A stretch of 61,405 bases of DNA from Alphaproteobacteria bacterium (GCA_016780775.1 JADHLI010000012.1:1-61405), one strand, 5' to 3'. Counted from the stretch's first letter, positions 34,439 to 42,981 are shown. Numbers and translations: made by a program. The notes: generated from the sequence alone by a model not told the origin.

Positions 34439-36508
34439 TTAAGACGCTTTTTTAGATTTAATCCAGTTGGTATAGCCGCCGCAAACTAATATCTCACGCT
34501 GGCGGGCAGAGGCGGTTAAGCTCGCTGAAATAGAAAAACCTTTATTCTTAATTTTTATGCTAAAATCACTTCCGCCAGATGCGAGCAGATGATGCACATT
34601 CGCCACCACCAGTATATCCCCCTTATCCAAGCGCTGCCAATCTGCAGGGTTGTCAAAGACCAAAGGCAGAATGGCAGAATTGATCAGATTTTGCCAATGC
34701 AGGCGCGCAAAGCTTTTCACCACAGCTAGCCGCAACCCTAGATATTGCGGGGCGATGGCCGCATGTTCCCGGCTGGAACCCTGTCCATAATTATCGCCGG
34801 CAACAATGGCATGATAGCGATTTTCCAGCGCGTCTTGGCGGGCGGTATGGGCATAATCAATATCAATATTATCAAAAGATAGCTCGGCAATTTTTGGAAT
34901 ATTAGAGCGGAACGGAAGCGCACGCGCACCAGCAGGGCTGATATAGTCAGTCGATATATTATCGCCTAAATATAGCGCGACATGCGCCTCAATATGATCG
35001 CTGATAGGCGCGATATCAGGAATGGTGGATATGTTTGGGCCACGTTCAATTTTGGTTGTGCGCGCTGTTTTAAGAGGCGGAGGGCTAGCAATATCCTCAC
35101 CTAAAATCCACTCAGCAGGGGGCTCGATTTTCGGATAAGGGATTTCTAAATCTTGCCCCAATTCTCGTCCCAAATCACGCCCCAAATCACGCGGATCGGT
35201 AATAACGCCTGTTATGGCAGAGGCTGTAGCTGTTTCAGGGCTGCATAAAAAGACCTGATCATCCAGCGTGCCGCTACGGCCGGGAAAATTTCTAGGCACA
35301 GTCCGCAGAGAGTTCTTACCAGTTGCGGGCGCTTGTCCCATCCCATTACAGCCATTACATCCGGTCTGGTGCAGCCGACCGCCAGCCATCAGCAAGCGGT
35401 TTAGGTGGCCATTTGCGGTCAGGTTGGTCAGTATACGCCGGGTGGAAGGGTTTATATCAAAGGAAACATGCGCGGCAACTTTTCGCCCCTCCAGCATCAT
35501 CGCCGCTATCGCAAAATCACGGTAAGCAGGATTAGCAGAAGAGCCAATATAGGCCTGATGCACTGGCCTGCCAGCCGCTTCCCTGACCGTCACAACATTA
35601 TCTGGGCTAGACGGCAAGGCAATCATTGGCACCAAAGAAGAGAGGTCAATCTCATCATGGTGGGAATAGCTGGCCCCTTCATCTGCGGCAAGCTGGATAT
35701 AGCCATCCGCCCGGCCATTTTGTTGCAGAAAGGCAAGCGTTTGTGCGTCTGATGGAAAGACGCTGGAAGTGGCGCCAAGCTCGGTTCCCATATTGGCAAT
35801 AACATGCCTATCCATAGCGCTTAAATTGGCGAGGCCCGGCCCATAATATTCAATAATTCGGTTAAGCGCCCCTTTTACGCCGTACCGTTTAAGCAAAGTT
35901 AGAATGACATCCTTAGCGCTTACCCAATCTGGCAGGCTGCCGGTCACATAAATGCCCATCACCTCTGGCATGGAAAGGCTCAGCGGCTCGCCTGCGAGTA
36001 TCGAGGCACCTTCTACACTGCCAACACCGATAGCCAGCATCCCCATCCCGCCATTAGCGGGGGTATGGCTGTCTGTACCGGCTAACAATTTTCCGGGGAT
36101 GGCGAAATATTCTTGATGGGTGGGGTGGGAAATACCGTTCCCTGGCCCGCTAAAATGGATGCCAAGACGCGCACAGCTAGATTGCAAAAACAAATGATCA
36201 TCAGGGCTTCGGAAATCGGTTTGCAGCAAACTATGATCAACATACTGACAGGCCGCCTCGATGGCTATGCGCTCAACCCCCATTGCTTCGAGTGCCTGCA
36301 TGGTGAGCGTGCTTAGCGCGTCCTGCATCAATAGCTGGTCAACACGCAGCTGGATTTCTGTGCCCGCCACCATCTCGCCCCCTACTAGATGGGCGGCAAT
36401 TAATTTTTGGGTCAGATTTTGCGGGCCCGATTTGCGTGAAGACGATTGGTGTGAAGCCGATTGGTGTGAACCCGGTGTAGACGAACCCGATTGGTGTGAA
36501 CGAGACAA
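34439..36508 (-). CDS. Aconitase-family hydratase, single chain
   Basis: 689 residues: aconitase domains 1-3 (FAIPGKLLAGTDSHTPANGG, AIGVGSVEGASILAG) followed by the swivel domain (YLGDNISTDYISPAG, GDNYGQGSSREHAAIAP). It should interconvert citrate/isocitrate or a related hydroxy acid. The cluster ligands Cys384 and Cys387 (TGCNGCNG) are present, but the third, normally GSCTN, reads GSSAN (Ser324). I think some short 'Aquifex-type' aconitases share this, but cannot verify it. The start is TTG at 36508 with AAGGA upstream. The first 28 residues are an SHQSG-type repeat, and a second repeat (DLGR) sits in the linker. Confidence 0.82.
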   Translation of the reverse strand: MSRSHQSGSSTPGSHQSASHQSSSRKSGPQNLTQKLIAAHLVGGEMVAGTEIQLRVDQLLMQDALSTLTMQALEAMGVERIAIEAACQYVDHSLLQTDFRSPDDHLFLQSSCARLGIHFSGPGNGISHPTHQEYFAIPGKLLAGTDSHTPANGGMGMLAIGVGSVEGASILAGEPLSLSMPEVMGIYVTGSLPDWVSAKDVILTLLKRYGVKGALNRIIEYYGPGLANLSAMDRHVIANMGTELGATSSVFPSDAQTLAFLQQNGRADGYIQLAADEGASYSHHDEIDLSSLVPMIALPSSPDNVVTVREAAGRPVHQAYIGSSANPAYRDFAIAAMMLEGRKVAAHVSFDINPSTRRILTNLTANGHLNRLLMAGGRLHQTGCNGCNGMGQAPATGKNSLRTVPRNFPGRSGTLDDQVFLCSPETATASAITGVITDPRDLGRDLGRELGQDLEIPYPKIEPPAEWILGEDIASPPPLKTARTTKIERGPNISTIPDIAPISDHIEAHVALYLGDNISTDYISPAGARALPFRSNIPKIAELSFDNIDIDYAHTARQDALENRYHAIVAGDNYGQGSSREHAAIAPQYLGLRLAVVKSFARLHWQNLINSAILPLVFDNPADWQRLDKGDILVVANVHHLLASGGSDFSIKIKNKGFSISASLTASARQREILVCGGYTNWIKSKKAS
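35148..35195. repeat. 12-bp in-frame tandem repeat in the aconitase linker
   Basis: Four 12-bp units (AAATCACGCCCC and variants) encode the RDLGRDLGRELGQDLE stretch between the catalytic and swivel domains, a flexible linker. Confidence 0.8.
36428..36502. repeat. 15-bp in-frame tandem repeat at the aconitase N-terminus
   Basis: Five 15-bp units of CGATTGGTGTGAACC type encode SHQSG/SSTPG/SHQSA/SHQSS/SRKSG. They place a disordered Ser/His/Gln tail before the conserved NLTQKLIAAHL start of the enzyme. Confidence 0.9.
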
Positions 36509-37087
36509 GCTTTATAATTCCTTTTGCAACGGGGCAAGATAGGCATGTTCATCAAGCTTAGCTAATTTATGGGCTTCTGCGCAAACGCAAACCTCTCTCA
36601 TTCGCGATGATTTACTTTATTTCAATCACGCTGGGTTGGTAGATGAGGGGATATAACGATTGGCTGTTCTGGTGAAAACATGCCTCCTCCCAATGCCTTT
36701 AAGGCACAGACACACACGCCTTAGATAATAGTAAACACCATCACGAAGAAGCATATAGGGACATATATATTTGTTTCTCAAATTGTTTCACATGACGCAC
36801 ATTTTACTGGAGCCGTGGCGCATCAGTGGAGCAAAAAATTACATGATGATTATCATGAAAGGGGGGGTGGGGGTAAAAAACCGCGAGGTTTTATGTTACA
36901 AGGATGCTTTTCACACATTTATGTTCAAAAAGGGTCAGTTTAAATACTGTTTGACCATTTAAAAGTTTTAATCATCTTCAGAATGAAGCGAAAAAAATTC
37001 AATTATCTGCAGAAAATAGGTAACCTGAAAAAGGTTGGAATCACAGTAATATTCGTACTTTAATTTTTTATTAGAAATAAAGGCATT
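36509..37087. other. 579-bp gap at the left edge of the island
   Basis: No convincing gene. It holds a 13-bp palindrome TGCCTTTAAGGCA (36694-36706), a G-run followed by a small AAAACC-GCGA-GGTTTT hairpin (36877-36892), and increasingly A+T-rich DNA toward the methyltransferase remnant. A 63-codon frame at 36771-36962 has no ribosome site or recognisable content. It may be decayed mobile-element DNA. Confidence 0.5.
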
Positions 37088-37225
37088 ATGACAAAAACAT
37101 TGAACGTTGTAGATTTATTCTCAGGTGCGGGAGGCATGTCGCTTGGATTTGAATTATCAAATAAATTCAGCATTATTGCGGTATGCGAGTTAGTGAAGTT
37201 GCAAGTCTGTTTGTGTCAGACATAG
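37088..37225 (+). pseudogene. DNA (cytosine-5) methyltransferase, N-terminal remnant
   Basis: From ATG 37088 (AAAGG upstream) the frame reads MTKTLNVVDLFSGAGGMSLG, the SAM-binding motif I of C5-cytosine methyltransferases, and continues FELSNKFSIIAV. Similarity stops at about codon 32, where the DNA switches to a recombinase gene in another frame and the reading frame closes at 37225. The enzyme needs over 300 residues, so this is a relic of a restriction-modification gene cut by a deletion or recombination. Confidence 0.85.
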
Positions 37226-37356
37226 TGAATGATAAAGGCGAAATAAACGAAGTCATTCACCTTTCCGCTAATCAAACAAAAGGAACTGAAAGCAGAAGGG
37301 TTTTTGTAAGTAAAAAGGCAAAACAAGCGCTTAAGCGATACTTACAAAGCAATTGC
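37183..37356 (+). pseudogene. Tyrosine recombinase/integrase, internal remnant
   Basis: MRVSEVASLFVSDI, then LSANQTKGTESRRVFVSKKA and LKRYLQS, is the catalytic-domain region beginning at the 'TGMRVSE' box, which contains the first catalytic Arg. Upstream it fuses directly to the methyltransferase remnant. Downstream, similarity ends at about 37356 against an opposite-strand remnant. The HxxR box and the catalytic Tyr are absent, so it is inactive. Confidence 0.8.
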
Positions 37357-37548
37357 TTCCCTTTTACTTTCAGTCTTTGTGCTTCGTTTTATGATTTTGC
37401 CATCAGCGTAATAGCGCACCCAAAAGTAAGGACTGGCATTTGATTTGTAGAGTGTGAGTTTGCGTGGGTAGCCGCTGATATATGATTTGCTATCAGCAAT
37501 TGGCACAGTTTTGTGCTTTTTCTTTTCAGTATCTTCAGTGCTTTTCAA
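37342..37548 (-). pseudogene. Integrase N-terminal arm-binding remnant, opposite strand
   Basis: Read leftward: KLTLYKSNASPYFWVRYYADG, KIIKRSTKTESKREAIAL then stop. This is the short N-terminal arm-type DNA-binding segment found in phage and island integrases. The catalytic part is missing; the coding sequence ends head-on against the plus-strand integrase fragment. It lies 150 bp from the tRNA-Arg 3' fragment, where an island integrase is expected. Confidence 0.7.
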
Positions 37549-37689
37549 CTTAACTACTCGTCAATTTAATGTCGAAATTACAGTCGAATCATCAACTACA
37601 ATATATAAGAAATAGCGCCAAAAAGTAGTAAAGTCTACACTATACTATTTCTTGTCGCTGATGGTGTTGTTAAATAATTGAAATATATC

Positions 37690-37741
37690 TGAAAAATGGT
37701 GCACCCGACAGGATTCGAACCTGTGACCTTTGCCTTCGGAG
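37690..37741 (-). repeat. att-like site A: 3' end of tRNA-Arg(CCG)
   Basis: On the minus strand 37741-37697 reads the anticodon loop CTCCGAA, variable region, T-arm GGTTCGAATCC and acceptor end GGGTGCACCA, but the 5' half of a tRNA is absent. A 52-bp block including 7 bp beyond CCA recurs at 61207-61258 with three differences. It is a displaced tRNA 3' end, as left by integration of an island. Between 37549 and 37858 nothing else is recognisable. Confidence 0.88.
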
Positions 37742-37858
37742 GAAAAAGCACAATATAAAAACCTATTAATAGCAATAGGTAAGCAGACACAAAAGATGGG
37801 TGTACTAGCTTTGTGATATCTTGTTATTTGATATTCGATATCTTTGCCAGCTGAGTGG

Positions 37859-38698
37859 CTAGTCAAGATGTGCTTTTGAAAATAAAGCGCCTTCATCTTG
37901 GCGTTTTCTGAATTGTTTCATCAAGCTGAGGTGATATTCATATTGTTCTGGGGTGTGCGGTTCGATCAGTCGTTTTTCTGGCAAAAAATTGTTGTAATTG
38001 TCTTTTCCCCTTACCAAAAGGGCATGGGCCTTGGTTTTCCCAATATCCTTTGTTGAAGTTGGAATATAGCTGATGCCAAATCCTATTCTTCTGGTGTCTC
38101 TTTTGTTATTAAAGGAGGCGTGAAAGAGTTTTGTGTGATGAAGAGACATCTGCCCAGCTTCTAAGGGCATGCTTACAGCATGTTCAGTATTTACATTGAT
38201 GGCCAGCCCTTGACCTCTGGGGATCAAATTATCTGGGTTACTATCATCATTATGCTCTAAAAATTCATTTTTGTGAGAACCTGGTATGACTTGCATGCAG
38301 CCTGCATCATCATCAGCAATCGTCAGCGCAACCCAAGCTGTGACATGTACCGCAGGCTCTAGGGAAAAATAGGTGCCGTCTTGGTGCCATCTCACAAAGG
38401 AATTGGATTGTGGGGGTTTTATCCAAAGTGTTGCATGATAACACAGAATATCTGGTCCAATGACATCCTCAACAGCGTCTAAAATCTTAGGATGATGAAC
38501 CAGTGTATCTGCCCAGCTAAAAATCTGATGACATCTAGATTTATAGGGAAAATCTATTGGCTGGCCAGAGGCTTTCTCAAAGGCCTCTATTTCACTGTTA
38601 AAGGTCTGAATTTCATCACGGGTTAAAACATTTATGGGGCTTAAAAACCCTTTATCGTGATAATGCCGGATCTGATCATACTCTAAAGATTTTTCCAT
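37859..38698 (-). CDS. Phytanoyl-CoA dioxygenase (PhyH) family oxygenase
   Basis: About 279 residues. The Fe(II)/2-oxoglutarate site is complete: His105-x-Asp107 (RWHQDGTYF), distal His193 (LFHASFNN) and the 2-oxoglutarate Arg at 203/204 (DTRRIGFG). Fold motifs LWIKPPQSNS and GCMQVIPGSH are typical. It should hydroxylate a small molecule; bacterial members act on amino acids, osmolytes, phosphonates or natural products. The start at 38698 drops five unlikely residues. First gene inside the island. Confidence 0.85.
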   Translation of the reverse strand: MEKSLEYDQIRHYHDKGFLSPINVLTRDEIQTFNSEIEAFEKASGQPIDFPYKSRCHQIFSWADTLVHHPKILDAVEDVIGPDILCYHATLWIKPPQSNSFVRWHQDGTYFSLEPAVHVTAWVALTIADDDAGCMQVIPGSHKNEFLEHNDDSNPDNLIPRGQGLAINVNTEHAVSMPLEAGQMSLHHTKLFHASFNNKRDTRRIGFGISYIPTSTKDIGKTKAHALLVRGKDNYNNFLPEKRLIEPHTPEQYEYHLSLMKQFRKRQDEGALFSKAHLD

Positions 38699-38875
38699 CT
38701 GCAAACAACCCAATCAACACTAAATGATACAAACGGACAGACTAGCCTAGATTAAGAATTTCACTTACCAAGCCGTGCGTCAAGCATTGTCCTTTTTTTG
38801 TTATTTATGGAATTGCAAGCTGCAGGTTGATATCGGCAAGGTAGGCTGGTTTTTCTGGAATTAAGGAGAGTGCTC

Positions 38876-39721
38876 TTATGTTTCCATCACCATTTTTTTA
38901 AAAAGCTCTGCTGTAGATTTGGCGTGCTCAGCTTTTTGCCATCCTTCGTGGATAAGTTGACGCGAATTTGGGATAAATTCCTTTAATTTGGGAAAATATT
39001 TAAACAACATGTCTTCTTTGTCAGATGCAATTATGGTCGGGCAATTAATCGCTTTGAAACAGGCTTCTTTGTCAAATCGAAAGGCTGCGTTATAGGATAG
39101 ATGATAGGTTTCCAGACTTTCTAGTACATCAACGCACATGCCATGAAGATAGGACATTTCTGGCAAGCCACGTTCTAGCCGATTGTGTTTGCCATGCTCG
39201 TACCAAGGCCAAAATAACCATTGATTTGTGATAAAATGCCATGTCCATAATAAATGCTCGCCGGTTGAAAGGGCGTGCTTTTGCGGGGCGTAAGATTGAA
39301 GCAAGGCCTCTTTTTCTTGGCGGTCATAAAGACCAATACTGTCAAGTACTAACAAAGTTGCTGGATTGTCTTTGAGTTGGCTAAGCACAGCCGCAATACT
39401 GGCCCCCGTATGCGTTCCAAATAAAATGGATTCTGTTATTTCCAATCTTTTTAGTGCCTGCAAATGGGCATATGCATAATCAGCTATTTCTGGCTGAGAG
39501 ATAGGCAATGGATCAGATAATCCGTTGCCGGGCGTGTCTGGTGCATAAACAAAAAAGCTTTCAGCTAATTCAGAAATTAAGGCATGGAGTTGGCGTGAAG
39601 AGCCTGGTGATGCATGAAATAATGTGATGGTTGGGCGGCCCTTTTGGCCGGCATACCGAAAATGTATTTGCCCTGTTTCAATATCAACATAACCTTTTTT
39701 TACTTTCAAAGGGCTCTCCAT
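38876..39721 (-). CDS. Alpha/beta hydrolase with His in the nucleophile elbow
   Basis: 281 residues of the alpha/beta hydrolase fold: HASPGSS oxyanion loop, APDTPGNGLSDPL, and a cap region rich in Trp (WTWHFITNQWLFWPWYEHG). The elbow, normally GxSxG, reads GTHTG, placing His104 where the nucleophile should be. A candidate acid (SDKED) and base (EGWQKAEH) remain near the C-terminus. It may be a non-hydrolytic member, a lyase, or use another nucleophile. ATG at 39721 is preferred to the preceding TTG. Confidence 0.75.
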   Translation of the reverse strand: MESPLKVKKGYVDIETGQIHFRYAGQKGRPTITLFHASPGSSRQLHALISELAESFFVYAPDTPGNGLSDPLPISQPEIADYAYAHLQALKRLEITESILFGTHTGASIAAVLSQLKDNPATLLVLDSIGLYDRQEKEALLQSYAPQKHALSTGEHLLWTWHFITNQWLFWPWYEHGKHNRLERGLPEMSYLHGMCVDVLESLETYHLSYNAAFRFDKEACFKAINCPTIIASDKEDMLFKYFPKLKEFIPNSRQLIHEGWQKAEHAKSTAELFKKMVMET

Positions 39722-39902
39722 CAATCTGCATTTACAAAAGACAGAAACAATCTTGACATAAAAGCTGTCTTAAAGGGTATTGAACAATTAGTCTCAATGG
39801 CGATAGCGCACACCTAATTGACAAGACGAAATTACAGTCGCATGCTCAGTGTTGTCTTTCAATAAATATTGTTTGTCCGCAAAGAGTGAGTGATCAAGAA
39901 AT

Positions 39903-40235
39903 ATGTCGAAAGAACTTAAGTCATCCACCAAAGGCACAGGCTCAAAAAGTGAGCAGACATTTTTTGATGATCCGGTTCAAGACAGAATGTTGGCGTTGAG
40001 CATGGCACTTGCAAATGAATTATGGGTGGTAAAATGCCAAATAAGAAGGTTGGAAGAGCTTTTGATCGCAAATAAAATTATTACAAGAAATGCGGTGGAA
40101 GACCCGCCTTCTGATGAGGAGCGTGCAGAACGCCAAAACGCGCTTGACAGTTTTTCTGCTACTTTGATGAACACGCTCAAAGGCCAAGAGGCCTCCAAGA
40201 GCCCAGATGATGAAACATTAAAGACATATAGATAA
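39903..40235 (+). CDS. Small unknown protein, first of a four-gene unit
   Basis: 110 residues: a disordered, Lys/Ser-rich N-terminus, then a helical core (QDRMLALSMALANELWVVKCQIRRLEELL) and a polar tail. I recall similar small proteins beside methyltransferase genes but know no function. It is 10 bp upstream of the methyltransferase gene, and the next two small genes follow closely, so all four are probably one operon. The helical core could pair with a partner. Confidence 0.6.
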   Translation: MSKELKSSTKGTGSKSEQTFFDDPVQDRMLALSMALANELWVVKCQIRRLEELLIANKIITRNAVEDPPSDEERAERQNALDSFSATLMNTLKGQEASKSPDDETLKTYR

Positions 40236-40245
40236 GGGGTGGCGT

Positions 40246-41334
40246 GTGTTAGAAAGAGATTTTGTTAATTCACAGGACTTTATTCTTTCACTGAAAATGG
40301 GGTGGACGAAATCCCTTTATCCTCAGGTGAGGGAAAAATTCCTGGCCATTGATGAAGATAAACGCAATGAAATGAGCGTTGCGGATATAGAAGATTTAAT
40401 CGGCGATGATCCAGATTACAATTTTTTTTCATGGTGCGAACGCCATCTCCAGAAGCTAAAATATAGCGGGGCATACGGTCTTCATCCATTTCACAAAGAG
40501 CGTTCTGAGACATTAACAGATGAGCTGCGTGAAGAGGAGATAGAAAGAACGGAAAATTTTGCACTTCCTGATTATTATAAAGCGATAGACATTCATCAGC
40601 AGCCAGGAGGGGTTTGGTCAGACCCAGTTGGGGGGTTAATTTATGAGCGTGGTGCGCGCACGACCACACCAATGCTTGGCAATAATCACAAAGATTTGCA
40701 TTATCGTTTTGCAGAAACCTTATTCGATTCAGAGGTTTCAGAAAACTGGACTGGTACGATCATTGATTTGGGTTGCGGATTTGGAAAATCCACGCGTCCA
40801 ATTTCTGAATATGTACCAAAAAGTTCGATAGTCGCTATTGATCTTGCCGAGCCCTGCTTAAAGCTTGGTAAGCTAGAGGCTCAAAAAAAACAGAATACAA
40901 ATATAAAGTTCAAACAGGCAGATGCGCGTATAACTGGTTGTGATGATGAGTCTATTGATTTGGCAACCTCTACAATGCTTTTGCATGAGATGCCGGAGCG
41001 CGCGATCATAGAAATGTTTTCAGAAACTTTCCGTATTCTCAAACCTGGGGGGCTTGCTGTTCACCTCGATTTTTGGCAGATGCGAGATGCGTTTGACCGT
41101 TTCATATTTGAGGGGCATAGTTGGCGCAATAATGAGCCATTTATGCGGCCACTTTTTTCCATGGATTTGCCAGAAATACTCCGTGAAGTTGGCTTTACAG
41201 AAATCGCAATTACCCCATTTCAGGAAGCTGAGGATATTGATCCAATAACTTGTCCGTTTTGGAGGTTTCCTTGGACAAGGATAAGCATGTCTAAACCAGA
41301 GCAACCACCCAGCAGGCGTAATGGTACAGAGTGA
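40246..41334 (+). CDS. SAM-dependent methyltransferase, class I
   Basis: 362 residues. Motif I IIDLGCGFGKSTR (about 168-180), the acidic residue at VAIDLAEPCL, QADARITG and RILKPGGLAVHLDF mark a Methyltransf_11 domain at about 160-280. It is preceded by a 150-residue N-terminal extension (helical, with ALPDYYKAIDIHQQPGGVWSD). It starts with GTG at 40246 after GGGG. The acceptor is unknown; the extension may recognise it. It sits between the small helical protein and two related small proteins. Confidence 0.8.
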   Translation: MLERDFVNSQDFILSLKMGWTKSLYPQVREKFLAIDEDKRNEMSVADIEDLIGDDPDYNFFSWCERHLQKLKYSGAYGLHPFHKERSETLTDELREEEIERTENFALPDYYKAIDIHQQPGGVWSDPVGGLIYERGARTTTPMLGNNHKDLHYRFAETLFDSEVSENWTGTIIDLGCGFGKSTRPISEYVPKSSIVAIDLAEPCLKLGKLEAQKKQNTNIKFKQADARITGCDDESIDLATSTMLLHEMPERAIIEMFSETFRILKPGGLAVHLDFWQMRDAFDRFIFEGHSWRNNEPFMRPLFSMDLPEILREVGFTEIAITPFQEAEDIDPITCPFWRFPWTRISMSKPEQPPSRRNGTE

Positions 41335-41343
41335 GTAAATGTC

Positions 41344-41895
41344 ATGAGCGTAAAAGACACTAAGATAACTTATCATTACAAAACAGATTATCTAAAAGAT
41401 GATAAGCTCGCAGAATTGAAAGAACCGCTTTCTAAGGCACTTGACCTGGATGAGGATGACTTTAACCGGCTGTCACCAGAGGTCAAAAACCTGCTCTCTG
41501 GGCGTCGCAGAATAGGTATAACTTGGCTAGATGATTATGAGGTGGTTGCTGAGGTTATCACAGATCAGGGCTGTGCGTGCGGGGTTAAAATTGGCCAGAA
41601 GGCTGTGTTTGATATGCGCCATCGCTTAAAGCCGGAACTTTCAGATATGGTATTTTGTATGAATCTGTTGGCTCCGGTTCTGCCAATATTCTATATGAGT
41701 TTTGACAGGGCCTCTGAGGGATTGAATCCAGTGACAAGGATTTGGACACATTATGAATGTTTGAAAACAAATGACGCGTTGGCAAAAAACAAAGCCAGAT
41801 TGAGAGTCTATCTTCGGGATTCCAAAACGCATGAAGTCATTACAAAAGCAGTATTAGATAAGACAGAGGTTGGGGCAGATGGCAACGGGTATTAA
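41344..41895 (+). CDS. Unknown protein A, Cys-rich small-domain family (183 aa)
   Basis: Residues about 60-155 carry the pattern EVVAEVITDQGCACGVKIG, VFDMRHRLKPELS, FCMNLLAPVLP and a later Cys at HYECLK. The same order appears in the next gene, so the two are homologous. It somewhat resembles the small TIGR04076-type domain, but this is a guess. An N-terminal 60-residue acidic helical extension is unique to this copy. It starts 9 bp after the methyltransferase. Confidence 0.6.
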   Translation: MSVKDTKITYHYKTDYLKDDKLAELKEPLSKALDLDEDDFNRLSPEVKNLLSGRRRIGITWLDDYEVVAEVITDQGCACGVKIGQKAVFDMRHRLKPELSDMVFCMNLLAPVLPIFYMSFDRASEGLNPVTRIWTHYECLKTNDALAKNKARLRVYLRDSKTHEVITKAVLDKTEVGADGNGY

Positions 41896-42202
41896 GGTAT
41901 CTGAAATAGAGATTGTTGCTAGAGTTGCACATGCACGCCACTGCGCAAATTTCATTAAAGAAAATGAAATTTTTGTTTTTGACATTGACGGTAGGCTTTT
42001 GCCTGAAAAATCAACAGCCAACTTATGTCTGGGAATGCTAGCACGTATTCAGCCTGCACTAATGATTGCTAAAGAAAGGGTGGAGGCAGGCCTTGAACCC
42101 TTGCCTGTCACCGTGCCCTATCTAGATTGTTATGATACCGGAATTGACTATGGTGGTATGGGGAAGGTGACAGTTAATCTCTCTACCCGTCAAGCCGAAT
42201 AA
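41879..42202 (+). CDS. Unknown protein B, homologous to the preceding gene (107 aa)
   Basis: EIEIVARVAHARHCANFIKE, VFDIDGRLLPEKS, LCLGMLARIQP, ERVEAGLEPLP and YLDCYDTG line up with protein A over almost its whole length, with three cysteines at equivalent places. ATG at 41879 overlaps the end of protein A by 17 bp, so the pair is translationally coupled and may form a heterodimer. Function unknown. Confidence 0.6.
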   Translation: MATGIKVSEIEIVARVAHARHCANFIKENEIFVFDIDGRLLPEKSTANLCLGMLARIQPALMIAKERVEAGLEPLPVTVPYLDCYDTGIDYGGMGKVTVNLSTRQAE

Positions 42203-42222
42203 ATTTTATTATTAGAAATATA

Positions 42223-42981
42223 TTAATTGCTATCCCAGCCTGGATACTTTCGATCAAGAAAACGTAACCATGCTGGCCATTCACGCTCGCCTGAAATGCG
42301 CTCAGGGTTTGCAAAAAACACTTTTGATTTCTCAACAGATGGGCCCTTTGGCATCAGGGGCGTTTGGGTTGAGGACAAAATATCGATCTGCTCCTGACAG
42401 GCCTTGTTAAAATAAAATGCGCGATGAAAGGCTTCTGCAATCGTTCTTCCAACGGTTAGCATTCCATGATGGCGCATCGCCAGAACAGGCTTATCTTCCA
42501 TGACCCTGACCATTTCAGAGAGTTGTTCTTGACTTGGGTTTACCCCATCATAATCATACCACGCCACCTGATCTGAAAATCTCATAGCATTTTGGCTTAG
42601 CCCTATCAGCCCATCTGGGTGCGCTGAGACAACAGTGCTGGCGTGATTATGTAAATGGATGACACACCCGGCATCCGGCCGGTTTTCATGCACAATTGCA
42701 TGAAAATGAAACCCATTAGGGTTGATGATGTCAGATAGCCCATCGGCTTTTGAGCCTGACTCTTTAACAGTTCCTGAAACTGAACATAACACAAGTGAAG
42801 CAGGTGTAACTTCATCAAAAAAAAGGCCATATCGATTGATTAGAATATGTTCTTTTGTCTGAGTAGAACGGGCCGTAATATGGGTGAAGATGGTATCGGT
42901 TAGTTTTTGATCTGCGATAAGAATGTACGCGGCGGTTAAGTCCCGTCTGAGGGTTAATTCGGATTGTTCATTTGTAGTCAT
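42223..42981 (-). CDS. Class II aldolase/adducin-family protein
   Basis: 252 residues. The zinc site is seen as HLHNHAS and RHHGML, with a Glu in the DGL...EN region. The family includes fuculose-1-phosphate aldolase and decarboxylases or dehydratases of hydroxy acids. It is transcribed leftward behind the MmgE/PrpD gene (43 bp apart), a pairing seen in organic-acid catabolic clusters. Substrate unknown. Confidence 0.82.
   Translation of the reverse strand: MTTNEQSELTLRRDLTAAYILIADQKLTDTIFTHITARSTQTKEHILINRYGLFFDEVTPASLVLCSVSGTVKESGSKADGLSDIINPNGFHFHAIVHENRPDAGCVIHLHNHASTVVSAHPDGLIGLSQNAMRFSDQVAWYDYDGVNPSQEQLSEMVRVMEDKPVLAMRHHGMLTVGRTIAEAFHRAFYFNKACQEQIDILSSTQTPLMPKGPSVEKSKVFFANPERISGEREWPAWLRFLDRKYPGWDSN

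Noticed and set aside
36771-36962. 63-codon rightward frame in the gap before the methyltransferase remnant
   Set aside because: Low-complexity, no ribosome site, no family resemblance; composition looks non-coding.
37697-37741. A functional tRNA-Arg gene
   Set aside because: The 5' half (acceptor 5' strand, D-arm and anticodon 5' stem) is missing; the same holds at 61,214-61,258.
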